Notes: generated from the sequence alone by a model not told the origin. Counted from the first letter of the stretch, positions 1 through 8,473 are shown. The stretch is DNA of 43,806 bases from Oscillospiraceae bacterium (GCA_910575265.1 CAJTEA010000020.1:1-43806), one strand, 5' to 3'. A program made the numbers and translations.

Positions 1-107
1 ATCCGGGCCATGCACGCCGCGTCAATCTCCACCTGATACCCCTCACGCGCTACCTTTACCACGTCCTCTATGCTCAGATCTACGCCGTTTAAGATTACTT
101 TGTTCAT
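1..107 (-). CDS. hutH: Histidine ammonia-lyase family protein, N-terminal 35 residues (cut by window start)
   Basis: The gene starts at an ATG on the minus strand (105-107) behind an AGGAGGA ribosome site and runs out of the window. The first 35 residues begin MNKVILNGVDLSIEDVVKVA. They are identical at nucleotide level to the first 107 bp of the gene at 43584, whose longer visible part carries the YGFNTGLGK motif of the HAL/PAL (MIO-type) ammonia-lyases. The expected reaction is non-oxidative deamination of an aromatic amino acid, histidine to urocanate if it is a true HutH. It is the last visible gene of the nhaC-cyclophilin-like-helical operon, 50 bp after the helical gene. Substrate is not decided by the visible part, because the MIO Ala-Ser-Gly and the selectivity loop lie outside. 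Confidence 0.8.
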   Translation of the reverse strand, partial: MNKVILNGVDLSIEDVVKVAREGYQVEIDAACMAR

Positions 108-157
108 ATGTTTTGTCCTCCTAGAGCTTTTCGCCGGCTTTTCGTTTTTGGATTCTA

Positions 158-634
158 TTACGGCCTCTCATACCGGAACAGCGATCCGATTTCGTGGGGG
201 AAATAATGATAAGACCAGGCGTTCATCTTATTGACAAATTTTAAATAGGTTTTGTAGAAATCAATAAAGTCTTCCTTGCTCTCAAAGGTATCCAGTAAAC
301 GGATGAATTCCTGATCGAAATGTCCCCAGTGCAGATAATTGGAATAGCGCAGATAGTCGATATATGCGGGATGTACGTTTGATACCAAGACCTTACAGGC
401 GTCCAACGTAAATACTGGATCCATAAACGAAATCAGAATTTTATACATGTGGTTTTGGAAATCACGAACCATACCAGTTGCGTGGTCGATTGTGGCAAAA
501 TACTGACCATAAGAACCCGCTTTGTTTTCCAACTGTCCCCTGTACAGTTTTCGGAGCTCCTCGGGACACTCCAGCCAAATTTCCTGGATGTAATCCTCAA
601 TTTCCCGCTGCAGCTCTCTCCATGTGTTGGCCAT
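158..634 (-). CDS. Helical partner protein of the cyclophilin-like pair, copy 1
   Basis: This is a 158-residue soluble protein, predicted mostly helical, with no signal peptide or membrane segment. It is paralogous to the products at 39449, 43071, 31772 and 32907. Shared landmarks are an N-terminal W-x2-L/V-x3-I/A-E helix, a G-x-x-x-x-AGS-G-x-Y/F block (around residue 40), the SKEDFI block followed by an aromatic-rich Y-x-K/F segment, and a C-terminal W-S-Y-H-Y-F-P-x-E-I-G motif. The ATG at 632-634 was chosen because it follows GGAGAGG and overlaps the end of the upstream cyclophilin-like gene (1-bp gap); the longer TTG start has no site. I recall that cucumopine synthase has a C-terminal helical-bundle domain (Pfam Cucumopine_C) next to a cyclophilin-like domain, and this looks like the detached equivalent. 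That link is inference from architecture, not a search result. Confidence 0.85.
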   Translation of the reverse strand: MANTWRELQREIEDYIQEIWLECPEELRKLYRGQLENKAGSYGQYFATIDHATGMVRDFQNHMYKILISFMDPVFTLDACKVLVSNVHPAYIDYLRYSNYLHWGHFDQEFIRLLDTFESKEDFIDFYKTYLKFVNKMNAWSYHYFPHEIGSLFRYERP

Positions 635-635
635 T

Positions 636-1061
636 TTATTCCTCTCCTTTCTCAAACTTCACCGTATAGACCTTTTTATCCATGTAGTAATTGTCCCAAA
701 TGGTCTTGCCCACCCTTTGAATATCCTTGTGGTACTTCTCTGGAACTAATCCCAGGGCTGGAGCGTAACAATCCTCACTCACCGGGCCATATTTTACAAT
801 GATTTTATTCCCGGTTCCCTGAGAATAGGATACACGGCCGATCGGGGACTCGGAGTGCAGCTGAGAAAAAGGAACCTTCGCAAAGCTCAGCATGTTGACC
901 CAGCAGTAGAACAACTCGCCGCTGACGGTTCCATGCTCTTGAACCGCGACAAGGGGAAGCTCATTCCAAAATTCATCGCACAGTTCCCGATTTCGTTCAT
1001 CCTCCAGCTCAAATTCGACCGCGATATCCATTTCCGGCCAGGTCATTTTTACCTTTCGCAT
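636..1061 (-). CDS. Cyclophilin-like (DUF3830-like) small protein, copy 1
   Basis: A 141-residue beta-rich protein that begins MRKVKMTWPEMDIAVEFELE. The pattern of a short strand with a Trp-Pro, an acidic helix (LCDEFWNELP), then EHG-x-V-SGE, a G-R-VSYSQ-GTGNK-I-IVKYG block and a V-G-K-x-IWDN helix matches my memory of the DUF3830/cyclophilin-like fold family. It is clearly paralogous to the products at 42634 and 39919 (about half of the positions identical by eye). No cyclophilin prolyl-isomerase active-site Arg pattern is evident, so isomerase activity should not be assumed. It is translated from an AAGGAGGAATT site and is followed after 1 bp by the helical partner gene, which suggests a heteromeric complex of the two. 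Operon: nhaC, this gene, helical partner, ammonia-lyase. Confidence 0.8.
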   Translation of the reverse strand: MRKVKMTWPEMDIAVEFELEDERNRELCDEFWNELPLVAVQEHGTVSGELFYCWVNMLSFAKVPFSQLHSESPIGRVSYSQGTGNKIIVKYGPVSEDCYAPALGLVPEKYHKDIQRVGKTIWDNYYMDKKVYTVKFEKGEE

Positions 1062-1143
1062 GATAATTCCTCCTTATATTGGTGCTTGATTTGTAATGTT
1101 TATTCTGTTCTGTTTTTCCAAAAGGGGAGTGATAGTCTGAAAA

Positions 1144-2562
1144 TCACCCATTGGACACCTTGCGTCCGCGTTCTGTTCCTTCCTTCGTCACTAAAGTTAA
1201 GCCGCACAGCGGAAGCAGACAGCCCATAACAACCGTAAGAATATTCAGGAAGGAATAGGGGAAATATGCCATAACCGGCACCCCAAACACGCCTACATAG
1301 TACACTGCCGAGGATGCCCATGGGCACAGTACGGCTGTGATGGTCGCGCCCTCTTCAATGTTGCGGGAGAGCATGGAGCGGTCCAACCCCACATCGTCAT
1401 ATGCCTTACCAAACATTTTGCCGGAGAGGGTCAGGGGAACGTAATTAGAGCTGGTCGCGATGACAAGAAGTCCAGAGGTAAGAATTACAATGGCGGGATA
1501 TGCTCTGGGGTTCTTGATCTTTTCGGTTAACGCGTCTAAAACGACCGGGAAAATACCGGATCCGCTCATCAACCCGCCAAAGGCCAGCGCGATCATGACG
1601 ATGGAAAGTGTGCCCATCATGGATGAAATACCGCCGCGGTTTACGATTTTGGCGACGATCTCATTTTCAATATCAAGGGACACACCGCTCGCCATACAGT
1701 TGATAGCGGCAGTAAAGGTCTGATGCTGGAAAATCAGCGCGATTGGAACCGCGACAACAATCCCGGCTAATAAAGTTGGAATAGCGGGTTTGCGCATCAC
1801 GCTAAGCGCAACCACCAGGAGCAGCGGAAGCAGAACGAAGGGATTTACATCGAAATGATCTAAAATAGCCTGCTCCAGATCAATCGCCGCCTGTATATTT
1901 CCTCCGGATACCTGGAACCGGAACCCCACGGCCAGGTACATGATAAACGCGATCACATAGGCGGGCACTGTAACATGAAGCATTGCTCGTATGTGAGAGA
2001 ACACGTCGGTACCGGACGAGATGGGCGCCAGGTTTGTAGAGTCGGATACGGGAGACATTTTATCCCCGAAGTAGGCCCCTGACACAACTGCCCCCACTGT
2101 CATGGCATCGGGAATCCCCAGCGTCATGCCAATGCCAAAGCACACAATTCCGATGGTGCCGGCTGTGGTCCACGCGCTGCCGGTACACAGGGAAAAGATA
2201 CTGCTCAGTACAAATGTGATAGGAAGAAAAATAACCGGGTTCATCAGCTTCATACCATAATACACGACAGCGGGCAGACAGCCGCTGATCATCCATATGG
2301 CGATGGCCATACCAATGAGAAAGAAGAAAAACAGTCCGCTGACGGTGTTTCCCACACTGGATGCCATGTTCTCAATAATATCATCAACACTGTTATGCAG
2401 CCCAAAGTAGCAGACCAAAGAAACGGCGATAATCGCAATAAAAATCACCATCTGCACATTGAGCTTCAGAGCTACAATTCCGACAATCATCCAGATCAGC
2501 ACGATAATCAGAATGCTGACTGCCATTGCCAGGGTCGGGGAACGGTTTTCGTTATGGTTCAT
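1144..2562 (-). CDS. nhaC: NhaC-family Na+/H+ (or amino/organic acid) antiporter
   Basis: A 472-residue integral membrane protein with about 11-12 hydrophobic segments. The NhaC signature is clear around residues 127-185: CTGSAWTTAGTIGIV, then GAVVSGAYFGDKMSPVSDST and NLAPISSGTDVFSHI. NhaC proteins exchange Na+ for H+, and relatives exchange carboxylates or amino acids, so in this operon it may move the substrate or product of the neighbouring ammonia-lyase/pair enzymes rather than serve pH control. The start ATG is behind AAGGAGGACG. The gene is 82 bp upstream of the cyclophilin-like gene on the same strand, with no terminator between, so they are probably co-transcribed. A decayed fragment of a second nhaC lies 32 bp upstream. 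Confidence 0.9.
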   Translation of the reverse strand: MNHNENRSPTLAMAVSILIIVLIWMIVGIVALKLNVQMVIFIAIIAVSLVCYFGLHNSVDDIIENMASSVGNTVSGLFFFFLIGMAIAIWMISGCLPAVVYYGMKLMNPVIFLPITFVLSSIFSLCTGSAWTTAGTIGIVCFGIGMTLGIPDAMTVGAVVSGAYFGDKMSPVSDSTNLAPISSGTDVFSHIRAMLHVTVPAYVIAFIMYLAVGFRFQVSGGNIQAAIDLEQAILDHFDVNPFVLLPLLLVVALSVMRKPAIPTLLAGIVVAVPIALIFQHQTFTAAINCMASGVSLDIENEIVAKIVNRGGISSMMGTLSIVMIALAFGGLMSGSGIFPVVLDALTEKIKNPRAYPAIVILTSGLLVIATSSNYVPLTLSGKMFGKAYDDVGLDRSMLSRNIEEGATITAVLCPWASSAVYYVGVFGVPVMAYFPYSFLNILTVVMGCLLPLCGLTLVTKEGTERGRKVSNG

Positions 2563-2594
2563 AGCGTCCTCCTTATTGATACAATGTCCTCTGC

Positions 2595-3089
2595 TTAAAT
2601 ATGGTTTGTTTGCCCCGCCGAACTATTTTTGTTGACGAGTACTTCTTTACCACTCTCCCTTCTGATTGCCTCAAGATGATATATACCCATCCACTGCAGC
2701 TGCAAACAATGGTACAAATGGGAACCAGATAACCAAAAAAATAATATGGCGCATAGGCGGATAGCGGAAATATATTCCAGACCCAAACAAATCAAATGCG
2801 GTATTGTGCCAGAGGCACATAAAACCACAATCAGCATCCCAATACGAAGCTTCAATAAAAGTGCCATTAAGCCGGCGTTCAATCCATTTCGGATCATTCG
2901 CTCCACTTGTGTCCAGCTGTATCCGAGATAAAACGCGAAAGCACAGCTTATCATTACAACGATAAAAAGCGACACCTGGGCTGGCGGTTTTAAAAATAAG
3001 CGGCCAGAAATTAAAGCGGCAAAGATAGCCACAGTTGTCAGTGAGGCTTCCTGGACGGCCGGCGGGCGCTCAGATTCAGCTATCTTCAA
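2595..3089 (-). pseudogene. Decayed nhaC fragment (N-terminal part, frameshifted)
   Basis: A 164-residue open frame starts at a TTG behind AAGGAG. Residues about 1-110 resemble the NhaC N-terminal region: a GYSWTQVERMIRNGL stretch (compare the NhaC pattern GYSW-x3-E-x-MI-x-G) and LRIGMLIVVLCASGTIPHLI (compare IGMLIGTWILSGTIP-LIYYG). After about residue 112 the family pattern continues only in another frame, where ICTIVCSCSGWVYII replaces the expected IC-x-IVSLATGSSWTTI. The rest of the transporter (some 300 residues) is absent. It is therefore a frameshifted and truncated remnant of a second antiporter gene, sitting between the LysR gene and the intact nhaC. A short expressed peptide is possible because the ribosome site is intact. 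Confidence 0.65.
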
Positions 3090-3156
3090 TTGAGCTCCTT
3101 CTTTCCTGCTGTGACCGCCGCATATGTTGGTGTGAATTGTTTATATTTGCGGGGCA

Positions 3157-3198
3157 TTGATAGACTTTTTTGTGAAAATAGTCTATATCAATTTGATA
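3157..3198. promoter_or_regulatory. Palindromic LysR-type operator between lysR and the nhaC operon
   Basis: Two overlapping inverted repeats lie in the AT-rich divergent spacer: TTGATAGACT (3157-3166) with AGTCTATATCAA (3180-3191), which match apart from a two-base bulge, and TATCAA-T-TTGATA (3186-3198). A TATAAT lies at 3210-3215 toward the lysR start. Divergent placement next to a LysR gene is the usual arrangement for autoregulation and control of the opposite operon. Confidence 0.55.
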
Positions 3199-3259
3199 AA
3201 TAAGTAAAATATAATTCTTGTTATAAAAGCAATAGAAAAAAATTTATGGAGAACTTACT

Positions 3260-4168
3260 ATGACGGACAAACAGCTGGAATATATTCTGACCATCGCTAA
3301 CGAAGGAAATATTACCCGCGCCGCCGCGAAGCTATATGTCAGCCAAGCCTCCCTGTCGCAGGTGCTGCAATATGTAGAGAAGGAAATCGGGGTAACGATT
3401 TTCTCCCGGACACCCTTGCCCTTGAAGCCTACCTATGAGGGAGAATTGTTTTTGCGGTCGGCCAAACAGATCCTGGAAATCAAACAAAACCTGATGGTTC
3501 AATATGACGAGGTAAAGAATTGTAAGGCTGGCAGGATTCATGTGGGAATGTCTCAGGACCGCAGCTGGCTGTTTACCCCTCTGATTCTTCCGAATTACGT
3601 AAAAGAATATCCCAAGGTAGAAATCATGTTTACCGAGGGAAATCAGGCGGAATTGACGAAGATGCTGTTACAGGGGCAAATTGATATTATTTTTACCATT
3701 GATCCTTTCATCGACAGCAGGTTATCGTACCACATGCTTTTTAAAGAGCAGATGCTTTTGATTCTCCCTAAAACACATCGCTTCACCGAATGGGAGCTTA
3801 CTCAAACGGATCTCTCCCGTTTAGAAGGGACACCGTTTATCCTGACGCGCAAAGAAAATCATCTGCGCAGCGTATCGGATCAGATTTTATCCGATGCCAA
3901 GCTTACTCCCCGCATCTTTCTGGAAACGCACAGCATGGATGTCTGTATGCGGATGGTCTCGCAAGGGCTGGGCGCTTCCATTGTTCCGGACACTTTGTAC
4001 TATCTCCATGGATTGCGGGAACAGGTCTGGGCATTGCCAATGGACGCGAAATATAGCCGGGATATCAATCTTGCTCAGCGAAAAGATATGTATTTACCCT
4101 TTATCATGACCGAATTTATTCGAATCGCGACTGAGCGGCTCCGTCAGGCGCGACAAAATTGCCAGTGA
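3260..4168 (+). CDS. LysR-family transcriptional regulator 1
   Basis: A 302-residue LysR regulator. The N-terminal winged helix-turn-helix spans about residues 1-60 (MTDKQLEYILTIANEGNITR, then AAAKLYVSQASLSQ-LQYVE). The effector-binding domain is about residues 90-295. It shares, with the LysR proteins at 40523 and 41523, a distinctive block LE-T/S-HSMDVC-x-x-M-x-x-x-G-x-GA followed by PDT (about residues 220-243). Length is normal for the family. It diverges from the nhaC-pair-ammonia-lyase operon, which it probably controls. The start follows GGAGAAC. It is closest to the LysR at 41523 (same MTDKQLEYI start and very similar throughout), which sits next to the other ammonia-lyase operon, so the two systems are paralogous. 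Confidence 0.95.
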   Translation: MTDKQLEYILTIANEGNITRAAAKLYVSQASLSQVLQYVEKEIGVTIFSRTPLPLKPTYEGELFLRSAKQILEIKQNLMVQYDEVKNCKAGRIHVGMSQDRSWLFTPLILPNYVKEYPKVEIMFTEGNQAELTKMLLQGQIDIIFTIDPFIDSRLSYHMLFKEQMLLILPKTHRFTEWELTQTDLSRLEGTPFILTRKENHLRSVSDQILSDAKLTPRIFLETHSMDVCMRMVSQGLGASIVPDTLYYLHGLREQVWALPMDAKYSRDINLAQRKDMYLPFIMTEFIRIATERLRQARQNCQ

Positions 4169-4200
4169 AACCGCTGTTGACAACAGAAGGAAACGGAATA

Positions 4201-4260
4201 TGCTCCCCATAGGCAGGCAGAGAGCGGGAACTCTGTATGCCTACCCTATGGAGAGCATTT
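4201..4260 (+). terminator. Intrinsic terminator-like hairpin after lysR 1
   Basis: The arms 4201-4219 (TGCTCCCCATAGGCAGGCA) and 4238-4257 (TGCCTACCCTATGGAGAGCA) are near-perfect inverted complements with an 18-base loop, followed by TTTGT. It lies 33 bp past the lysR stop codon. Confidence 0.7.
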
Positions 4261-4334
4261 GTATATGGCGATAAGCAATCAAATAAAAGCAAACACGAAG
4301 CTGAACGCGGGGCGGGATAAAAAGTTATGAAAAA

Positions 4335-4388
4335 ACCGTAAAAAGCACAAATTCCTCGAAAAACAAAGGATTCTGTGCTTTTTACGGT
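4335..4388. terminator. Long hairpin, possibly bidirectional terminator, in the lysR/leuA gap
   Basis: A perfect 15-bp inverted repeat, ACCGTAAAAAGCACA (4335-4349) and TGTGCTTTTTACGGT (4374-4388), with a partly paired loop. The 4169-4566 gap (398 bp) has no gene. Apart from this hairpin and the one at 4201 I see nothing else in it. It lies where GC content changes from the accessory block to the core. Confidence 0.55.
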
Positions 4389-4566
4389 ACAGTGATGCGG
4401 GACACGCTTACAAGGCCCAGAGCGGAGGTCAGATGGGCGTAATTTATTGCGCGCTTTATGTCAAATGAGGGGATTTCAAATCATCCAAACTATTTAGGCA
4501 TATTAGACGTTTTTGCGATTTATGCTTCGGACCGTCATTCCTCCCGGGTGGGCGGGGCTGTTGGTA

Positions 4567-6255
4567 TTATCGGGTTCTCTTAGCCCGGTTGATCGCGGCC
4601 AGGATGGCGCGGAGGGGGGAGAGGTTGATGTTGTGGGACAGGCCCACGCCCCAGTACTGCTTGCCAGTACGCTTATCCTGGAGGAGGATATAGGCCACGC
4701 TCTGGGAGTCGGAGCCGTCGGTGATGGCGTGGGAGGCGTAGTCCAGGAAGGAGAAGCGGTCGATCTTTTCTCCCTTTATGGCGTTGAAAAAGGCGTCGAT
4801 GGGGCCGTTGCCCTCACCGGATACCTCAAACACGGTATCGGTGTGCCGCAGGGTGCCGGTGAAAGCCACATGGGAGTGGCCCTGGTCGTCCACCGTCTCC
4901 TTAAAGGCGTGCTTCAGAAGCTGGTAGGGTTCCTTCACGTCGATATACTCCTGGTGGAACAGCTCGCTGATCCGCTCGGGGGCCACCTCCTTGCCCACCT
5001 TGTCGGTCTCCACCTGGACGATGTGGCCGAACTCCGGATGCATGGACTTGGGCAGGTCGAAGCCGAAGTCGTGCTCCATGATATAGGCCGCGCCGCCCTT
5101 GCCCGACTGGGAGTTGATGCGGATAATAGGCTCATACTCCCGGCCCACGTCGGCGGGGTCGATGGGCAGGTAGGGGATTTCCCAGTACTCGGTGCCCGAG
5201 GTTTTCATATACTGCACGCCCTTGTTGATGGCGTCCTGGTGGCTGCCGGAGAAGGCGGTAAAGACCAGCTTGCCGGCGTAGGGCTGGCGGTCGCCCACCG
5301 GCATCTTGGTGCACCGCTCAAACATCTCTTTGATTTTGTTGATGTTGGAGAAGTCCAGCTCCGGGTCCACTCCCTGGGTGTACATGTTCATGGCTAAGGT
5401 GACCATATCCACGTTTCCGGTGCGCTCGCCGTTGCCGAAGAGGGTGGCCTCCACCCGGTCGGCCCCGGCCAGCAGGCCCATCTCAGTGGTGGCCACACCG
5501 CAGCCCCGGTCGTTGTGGGGGTGGAGGGAGATGATAGCGCTGTCCCGGCCGGGCAGCGCGCGGATGAAGTATTCCAGCATGTCGGCGAACTGGTTGGGCA
5601 TGCAGTTCTCCACGGTGGTGGGCAGGTTTAGGATTACCTTGTTCTCCGGCGTGGCGTGGAGGTGGTCCAGGACGGCCTGGCAGATCTCCACGGCGTAGTC
5701 CATCTCGGTGCCCATAAACGATTCCGGAGAGTATTCAAACCGCAGATTCATACCCGCCTCAATCATGGGCTGGGACATCTCATAGATCAGGTCGGCGGCG
5801 TCGGTGGCGATTTTGGTGATGCCGTCGGTATCCATGTGAAAGACCACTTTGCGCTGGAGGGTGGAGGTGGAGTTGTAGAAGTGCAGAATCACATTTTTAG
5901 CGCCCTGAATGGCCTCAAAGGTCTTTTTGATCAGGTGCTCCCGGGCCTGGACCAGTACCTGGATGGTCACGTCGTCGGGAATGTGTCCCCCCTCGATGAG
6001 CTCCCGGCAGATCTCATACTCCGTCTCGCTGGCGGAGGGGAAGCCGATCTCAATCTCCTTCACCCCGATGTCCACCAGGGTGTGGAAGTACTCCAGCTTC
6101 TCGGCCAGATTCATGGGGTCCACCAGGGCCTGGTTGCCGTCCCGCAGGTCCACGGAGCACCAGACGGGGGCCTTGGTAATCACCCGGTCGGGCCAGGCGC
6201 GGCCCTTGATGGGCTGGGGCTGGAAAGGAATGTACTTTTCAAACTTGGGTTTCAT
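4567..6255 (-). CDS. leuA: 2-isopropylmalate synthase
   Basis: This 562-residue enzyme condenses acetyl-CoA with 2-oxoisovalerate to 2-isopropylmalate, the first committed step of leucine synthesis. The catalytic TIM-barrel motif VDLRDGNQAL is at residues 35-44, and the metal-binding block HPHNDRGCG with FGNGERTGNVD follows near residues 240-280. The C-terminal 130 residues fit the LeuA allosteric (leucine-feedback) domain, including VSGEGNGPIDAFFNA. The length and the N-terminal FEKYIPFQPQPIKGRAWPDR segment fit the long type-2 LeuA subfamily. The ATG at 6253-6255 is preceded by AAGGAGGACG; the longer open frame upstream lies in the leader. No other leu genes are visible here. Expression is controlled by the T-box leader directly upstream. 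Confidence 0.96.
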   Translation of the reverse strand: MKPKFEKYIPFQPQPIKGRAWPDRVITKAPVWCSVDLRDGNQALVDPMNLAEKLEYFHTLVDIGVKEIEIGFPSASETEYEICRELIEGGHIPDDVTIQVLVQAREHLIKKTFEAIQGAKNVILHFYNSTSTLQRKVVFHMDTDGITKIATDAADLIYEMSQPMIEAGMNLRFEYSPESFMGTEMDYAVEICQAVLDHLHATPENKVILNLPTTVENCMPNQFADMLEYFIRALPGRDSAIISLHPHNDRGCGVATTEMGLLAGADRVEATLFGNGERTGNVDMVTLAMNMYTQGVDPELDFSNINKIKEMFERCTKMPVGDRQPYAGKLVFTAFSGSHQDAINKGVQYMKTSGTEYWEIPYLPIDPADVGREYEPIIRINSQSGKGGAAYIMEHDFGFDLPKSMHPEFGHIVQVETDKVGKEVAPERISELFHQEYIDVKEPYQLLKHAFKETVDDQGHSHVAFTGTLRHTDTVFEVSGEGNGPIDAFFNAIKGEKIDRFSFLDYASHAITDGSDSQSVAYILLQDKRTGKQYWGVGLSHNINLSPLRAILAAINRAKRTR

Positions 6256-6304
6256 GCGGACGTCCTCCTTAACAAAATGTGTGTTGGATGTGTCAGGGGA
6301 CAGC

Positions 6305-6565
6305 AAAAAGCCCCCGACTTTCTCAAGTCAGGGGCGCAGAATTCTACGCGGTACCACCCTGGTTCAGCGGACAGTCACCTGTCCGCCCTCACAGCCTCCA
6401 ACAAGGCTCTGGCCGGTAACGGGGCCGTACGTCCCGCCCTACTTAGGTTCAGGCGGACTGCTCGGGGGCCAGTTATACACAGGGCTCCTCACACCGGCTC
6501 GCACCGACCGCCGGCTCTCTGAGTGGGAGGGAGCTGTCTTTTTCCCCTTCATCGCATTTGCTTGT
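6305..6565 (-). promoter_or_regulatory. Leucine T-box leader of leuA
   Basis: On the minus strand the canonical T-box AGGGTGGTACCGCG occupies 6360-6347, followed by an intrinsic terminator (GCCCCTGACTT, loop, AAGTCGGGGGC, then TTTTT; about 6336-6305). The 5' part carries stem I elements: GATGAAGGGG near the transcript start, AGAGAGCCGG and the distal GGTGCGAGCCGG. The specifier reads as AA-CTG-G-CCCC with CTG (Leu) at 6472-6470, the CCCC pairing with the 5' GGGG. Uncharged tRNA-Leu would stabilise the antiterminator and switch leuA on. Confidence 0.92.
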
Positions 6566-6570
6566 TGAGC

Positions 6571-6599
6571 ATTTTAACGGATATTCCGCCGCTTGTCAA
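6571..6599 (-). promoter_or_regulatory. Sigma-A type promoter of the leuA leader
   Basis: TTGACA (6599-6594), 17-bp spacer, TAAAAT (6576-6571), read on the minus strand. Its -35 box overlaps the -35 box of the opposite promoter. Confidence 0.85.
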
Positions 6600-6621
6600 G
6601 AGGAAATTTTCGTGATAAAAT
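6593..6621 (+). promoter_or_regulatory. Divergent promoter of the isochorismatase-like gene
   Basis: TTGTCA (6593-6598), 17-bp spacer, TAAAAT (6616-6621), read on the plus strand. The 7-mer TTGTCAA supplies the -35 box in both directions. Confidence 0.7.
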
Positions 6622-6650
6622 CAAAGCAAGAACAGATTGGAGGCGGAACG

Positions 6651-7190
6651 ATGACTTTATTGGTGATTGACACCCAGAAAGGGATTACAGACGACCGGCT
6701 GTACCGCTTTGAGCAGCTGCGGGCCAACATCAAGGCCCTGATTGCCCAGGCGCGGGAGAGCGGCGTGGAGGTGATCTACGTCCGGCACGACGACGGCCCG
6801 GGGACGGGTTTCTCCATTGGGGACGACGAGTTTCAGATTTTTGAGGAGTTCGCCCCCCAGGAGGGAGAGAAAATCTTTGACAAGGTGGTCAACAGCGCCC
6901 TGCACCCCTCGGTGGGGCTGTCCGGGTATCTATCAGAGAAGGGGGAGAAGCAGCTGATGGTGGTGGGTATGCAGACGGATTTCTGCGTTGACGCCACCAT
7001 TAAAAGCGGCTTTGACCTGGGATATGAGATGATTGTGCCCGAGTATACCAATTCCACCTTTGACAACCCCTATCTGAAACAGGAAACGGCGTATCATTAC
7101 TATAACGACTATGTATGGCCGGGGCGGTACGCCAGGTGCGTCCCTATGGCCGACGCGGTGGAGCTGCTGAGGCGGAACGCGGGCTTATGA
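6651..7190 (+). CDS. Isochorismatase-family cysteine hydrolase
   Basis: A 179-residue protein of the isochorismatase-like (nicotinamidase-related) hydrolase superfamily. The expected catalytic triad is visible: Asp7 in LLVIDTQKG, Lys78 in FDKVVNSAL and Cys112 in MQTDFCVDATIKSG. The non-proline cis-peptide region precedes the cysteine. Family members hydrolyse amides or ureas such as nicotinamide, N-carbamoyl compounds or biuret; the substrate is not evident here. The ATG at 6651 follows GGAGGCGG. The upstream in-frame extension lies within the promoter and is rejected. It is a single gene with its own promoter, ending in a hairpin shared with ftsZ. No functional link to leuA is evident beyond the shared -35 box. 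Confidence 0.88.
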   Translation: MTLLVIDTQKGITDDRLYRFEQLRANIKALIAQARESGVEVIYVRHDDGPGTGFSIGDDEFQIFEEFAPQEGEKIFDKVVNSALHPSVGLSGYLSEKGEKQLMVVGMQTDFCVDATIKSGFDLGYEMIVPEYTNSTFDNPYLKQETAYHYYNDYVWPGRYARCVPMADAVELLRRNAGL

Positions 7191-7212
7191 ACGGTTCAAG
7201 CCCAAAATGGAA

Positions 7213-7236
7213 CTCCCGGCGCCTGCGCGCCGGGAG
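7213..7236. terminator. Bidirectional terminator between the hydrolase and ftsZ
   Basis: A perfect 10-bp stem, CTCCCGGCGC (7213-7222) and GCGCCGGGAG (7227-7236), lies between two convergent stop codons. T-rich tracts flank it on each side (CTTTG on plus; ATTTTGG on minus). Confidence 0.75.
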
Positions 7237-7241
7237 CTTTG

Positions 7242-8390
7242 TCATCTCTTTTTGCTGAAAATGCGCTCCAGCATATCCCAGTCGTCGTCGTTGACGGTGG
7301 GCTTGGGAGCCTCCGGTTCGGGAGCGGGGGCGGGAGTAGCGGGAGCCTGCGCCTCGGCGGGCTTGGGCTCCTCCGGGGGGAAGTAGGACGCGGGCTGCTC
7401 CTCCTGCTGCTGGTGGGGGAAGGGAATGGACTGGTTCTCGTCAAAGCCGGTGGCGATGACCGTGACCCGAATCTCGTCCTCCAGCGCCTCGTCGAAGGTG
7501 GCGCCGAAGATGATGTTGGCCTCCGGATGGGCGGCCTCCTGCACCAGGTTTGCGGCGGTCTCCACCTCCTCCAGGCCGATGTCCATGGAGCCGGTGACAT
7601 TGATCAGCACGCCCCGGGCGCCGTTGATGGAGGTCTCCAGCAGGGGGCTGGAAATGGCCATCCGGGCGGCGTCCTCCGCCTTGTTCTTGCCGGCGGCCCG
7701 GCCCACGCCCATGTGAGCCCGGCCCGCGTCCTTCATAACGGCGGACACATCGGCGAAATCCAGATTGATAAAGCCGGTGTTCTTAATCAGGTCAGAGATG
7801 GACTGCACGGCCTGCTGAAGCACATCATCGGCGATCTCGAAGGCGTTGACCATGGTAATCTTCTGATCGCTGGCCAGCTTCAGCCGCTCGTTGGGGATAA
7901 TCACCAGGGAGTCCACCTTTTCCCGCAGCTCGGTGATGCCGGCCTCGGCCTGACGCATCCGGCGGGGCCCCTCAAAGCGGAAGGGCTTGGTGACCACGCC
8001 CACGGTAAGGATGCCCAGCTCCTTGGCGATGTCGGCCACGATAGGGGCCGCGCCGGTGCCAGTGCCGCCGCCCATTCCGGCGGTGATAAACACCATGTCG
8101 GCGTTCTCCAGCGCCTTGGTGATCTGGTTGCGGTTTTCCTCAGCGGATTTGCGGCCCACCTCGGGGTTGGATCCGGCGCCCTGGCCGTTGGTCAGCTTCT
8201 CGCCGATCTGAATTTTATTGGTGGCGCTGGAGATGGCAAGCGCCTGTTTATCTGTATTGACGGCGATGAATTCCACGCCCTTGGTCCCGGTCCGGACCAT
8301 GCGGTTGACTACGTTGTTTCCGCCGCCGCCTACGCCGACCACCTTAATATTGACAACACTGTCAGGGCCCATGTCTAATCCAAAAGCCAT
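7242..8390 (-). CDS. ftsZ: Cell division protein FtsZ
   Basis: The tubulin-like GTPase that forms the Z-ring at mid-cell. The protein has 382 residues. The GTP-binding loop GGGTGTG is at residues 107-113, with upstream VGVGGGGNN (18-26) and FIAVNTD (41-47). The GTPase core ends near residue 315, followed by a Pro/Ala/Glu-rich disordered linker and the conserved C-terminal peptide ([15 protein letters not shown]) that binds membrane tethers. The ATG at 8388-8390 is preceded by TAGGAGGAA; the seven-residue extension upstream overlaps that site. It is the last gene of the division cluster but has its own strong promoter. ftsA, the usual upstream partner, is not in this cluster. Confidence 0.98.
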   Translation of the reverse strand: MAFGLDMGPDSVVNIKVVGVGGGGNNVVNRMVRTGTKGVEFIAVNTDKQALAISSATNKIQIGEKLTNGQGAGSNPEVGRKSAEENRNQITKALENADMVFITAGMGGGTGTGAAPIVADIAKELGILTVGVVTKPFRFEGPRRMRQAEAGITELREKVDSLVIIPNERLKLASDQKITMVNAFEIADDVLQQAVQSISDLIKNTGFINLDFADVSAVMKDAGRAHMGVGRAAGKNKAEDAARMAISSPLLETSINGARGVLINVTGSMDIGLEEVETAANLVQEAAHPEANIIFGATFDEALEDEIRVTVIATGFDENQSIPFPHQQQEEQPASYFPPEEPKPAEAQAPATPAPAPEPEAPKPTVNDDDWDMLERIFSKKR

Positions 8391-8473
8391 TCTTTTTCCT
8401 CCTAAGTACAAGCGGGGTCCCGCATTTGTATCTATTGTGGGGTGGTCCCAGTATCAAAACAAAATCTCATTAT

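Noticed and set aside
158..1061. Peptidyl-prolyl isomerase function for the cyclophilin-like proteins
   Set aside because: The catalytic Arg/Phe/His pattern of true cyclophilins is not evident; only the fold resemblance is claimed.
4513..5397. Long plus-strand open frames opposite leuA, and many similar ones opposite the division cluster
   Set aside because: They are antisense shadows caused by high GC third positions of real genes; their composition is Gly/His/Val/Leu-rich and they lack ribosome sites.
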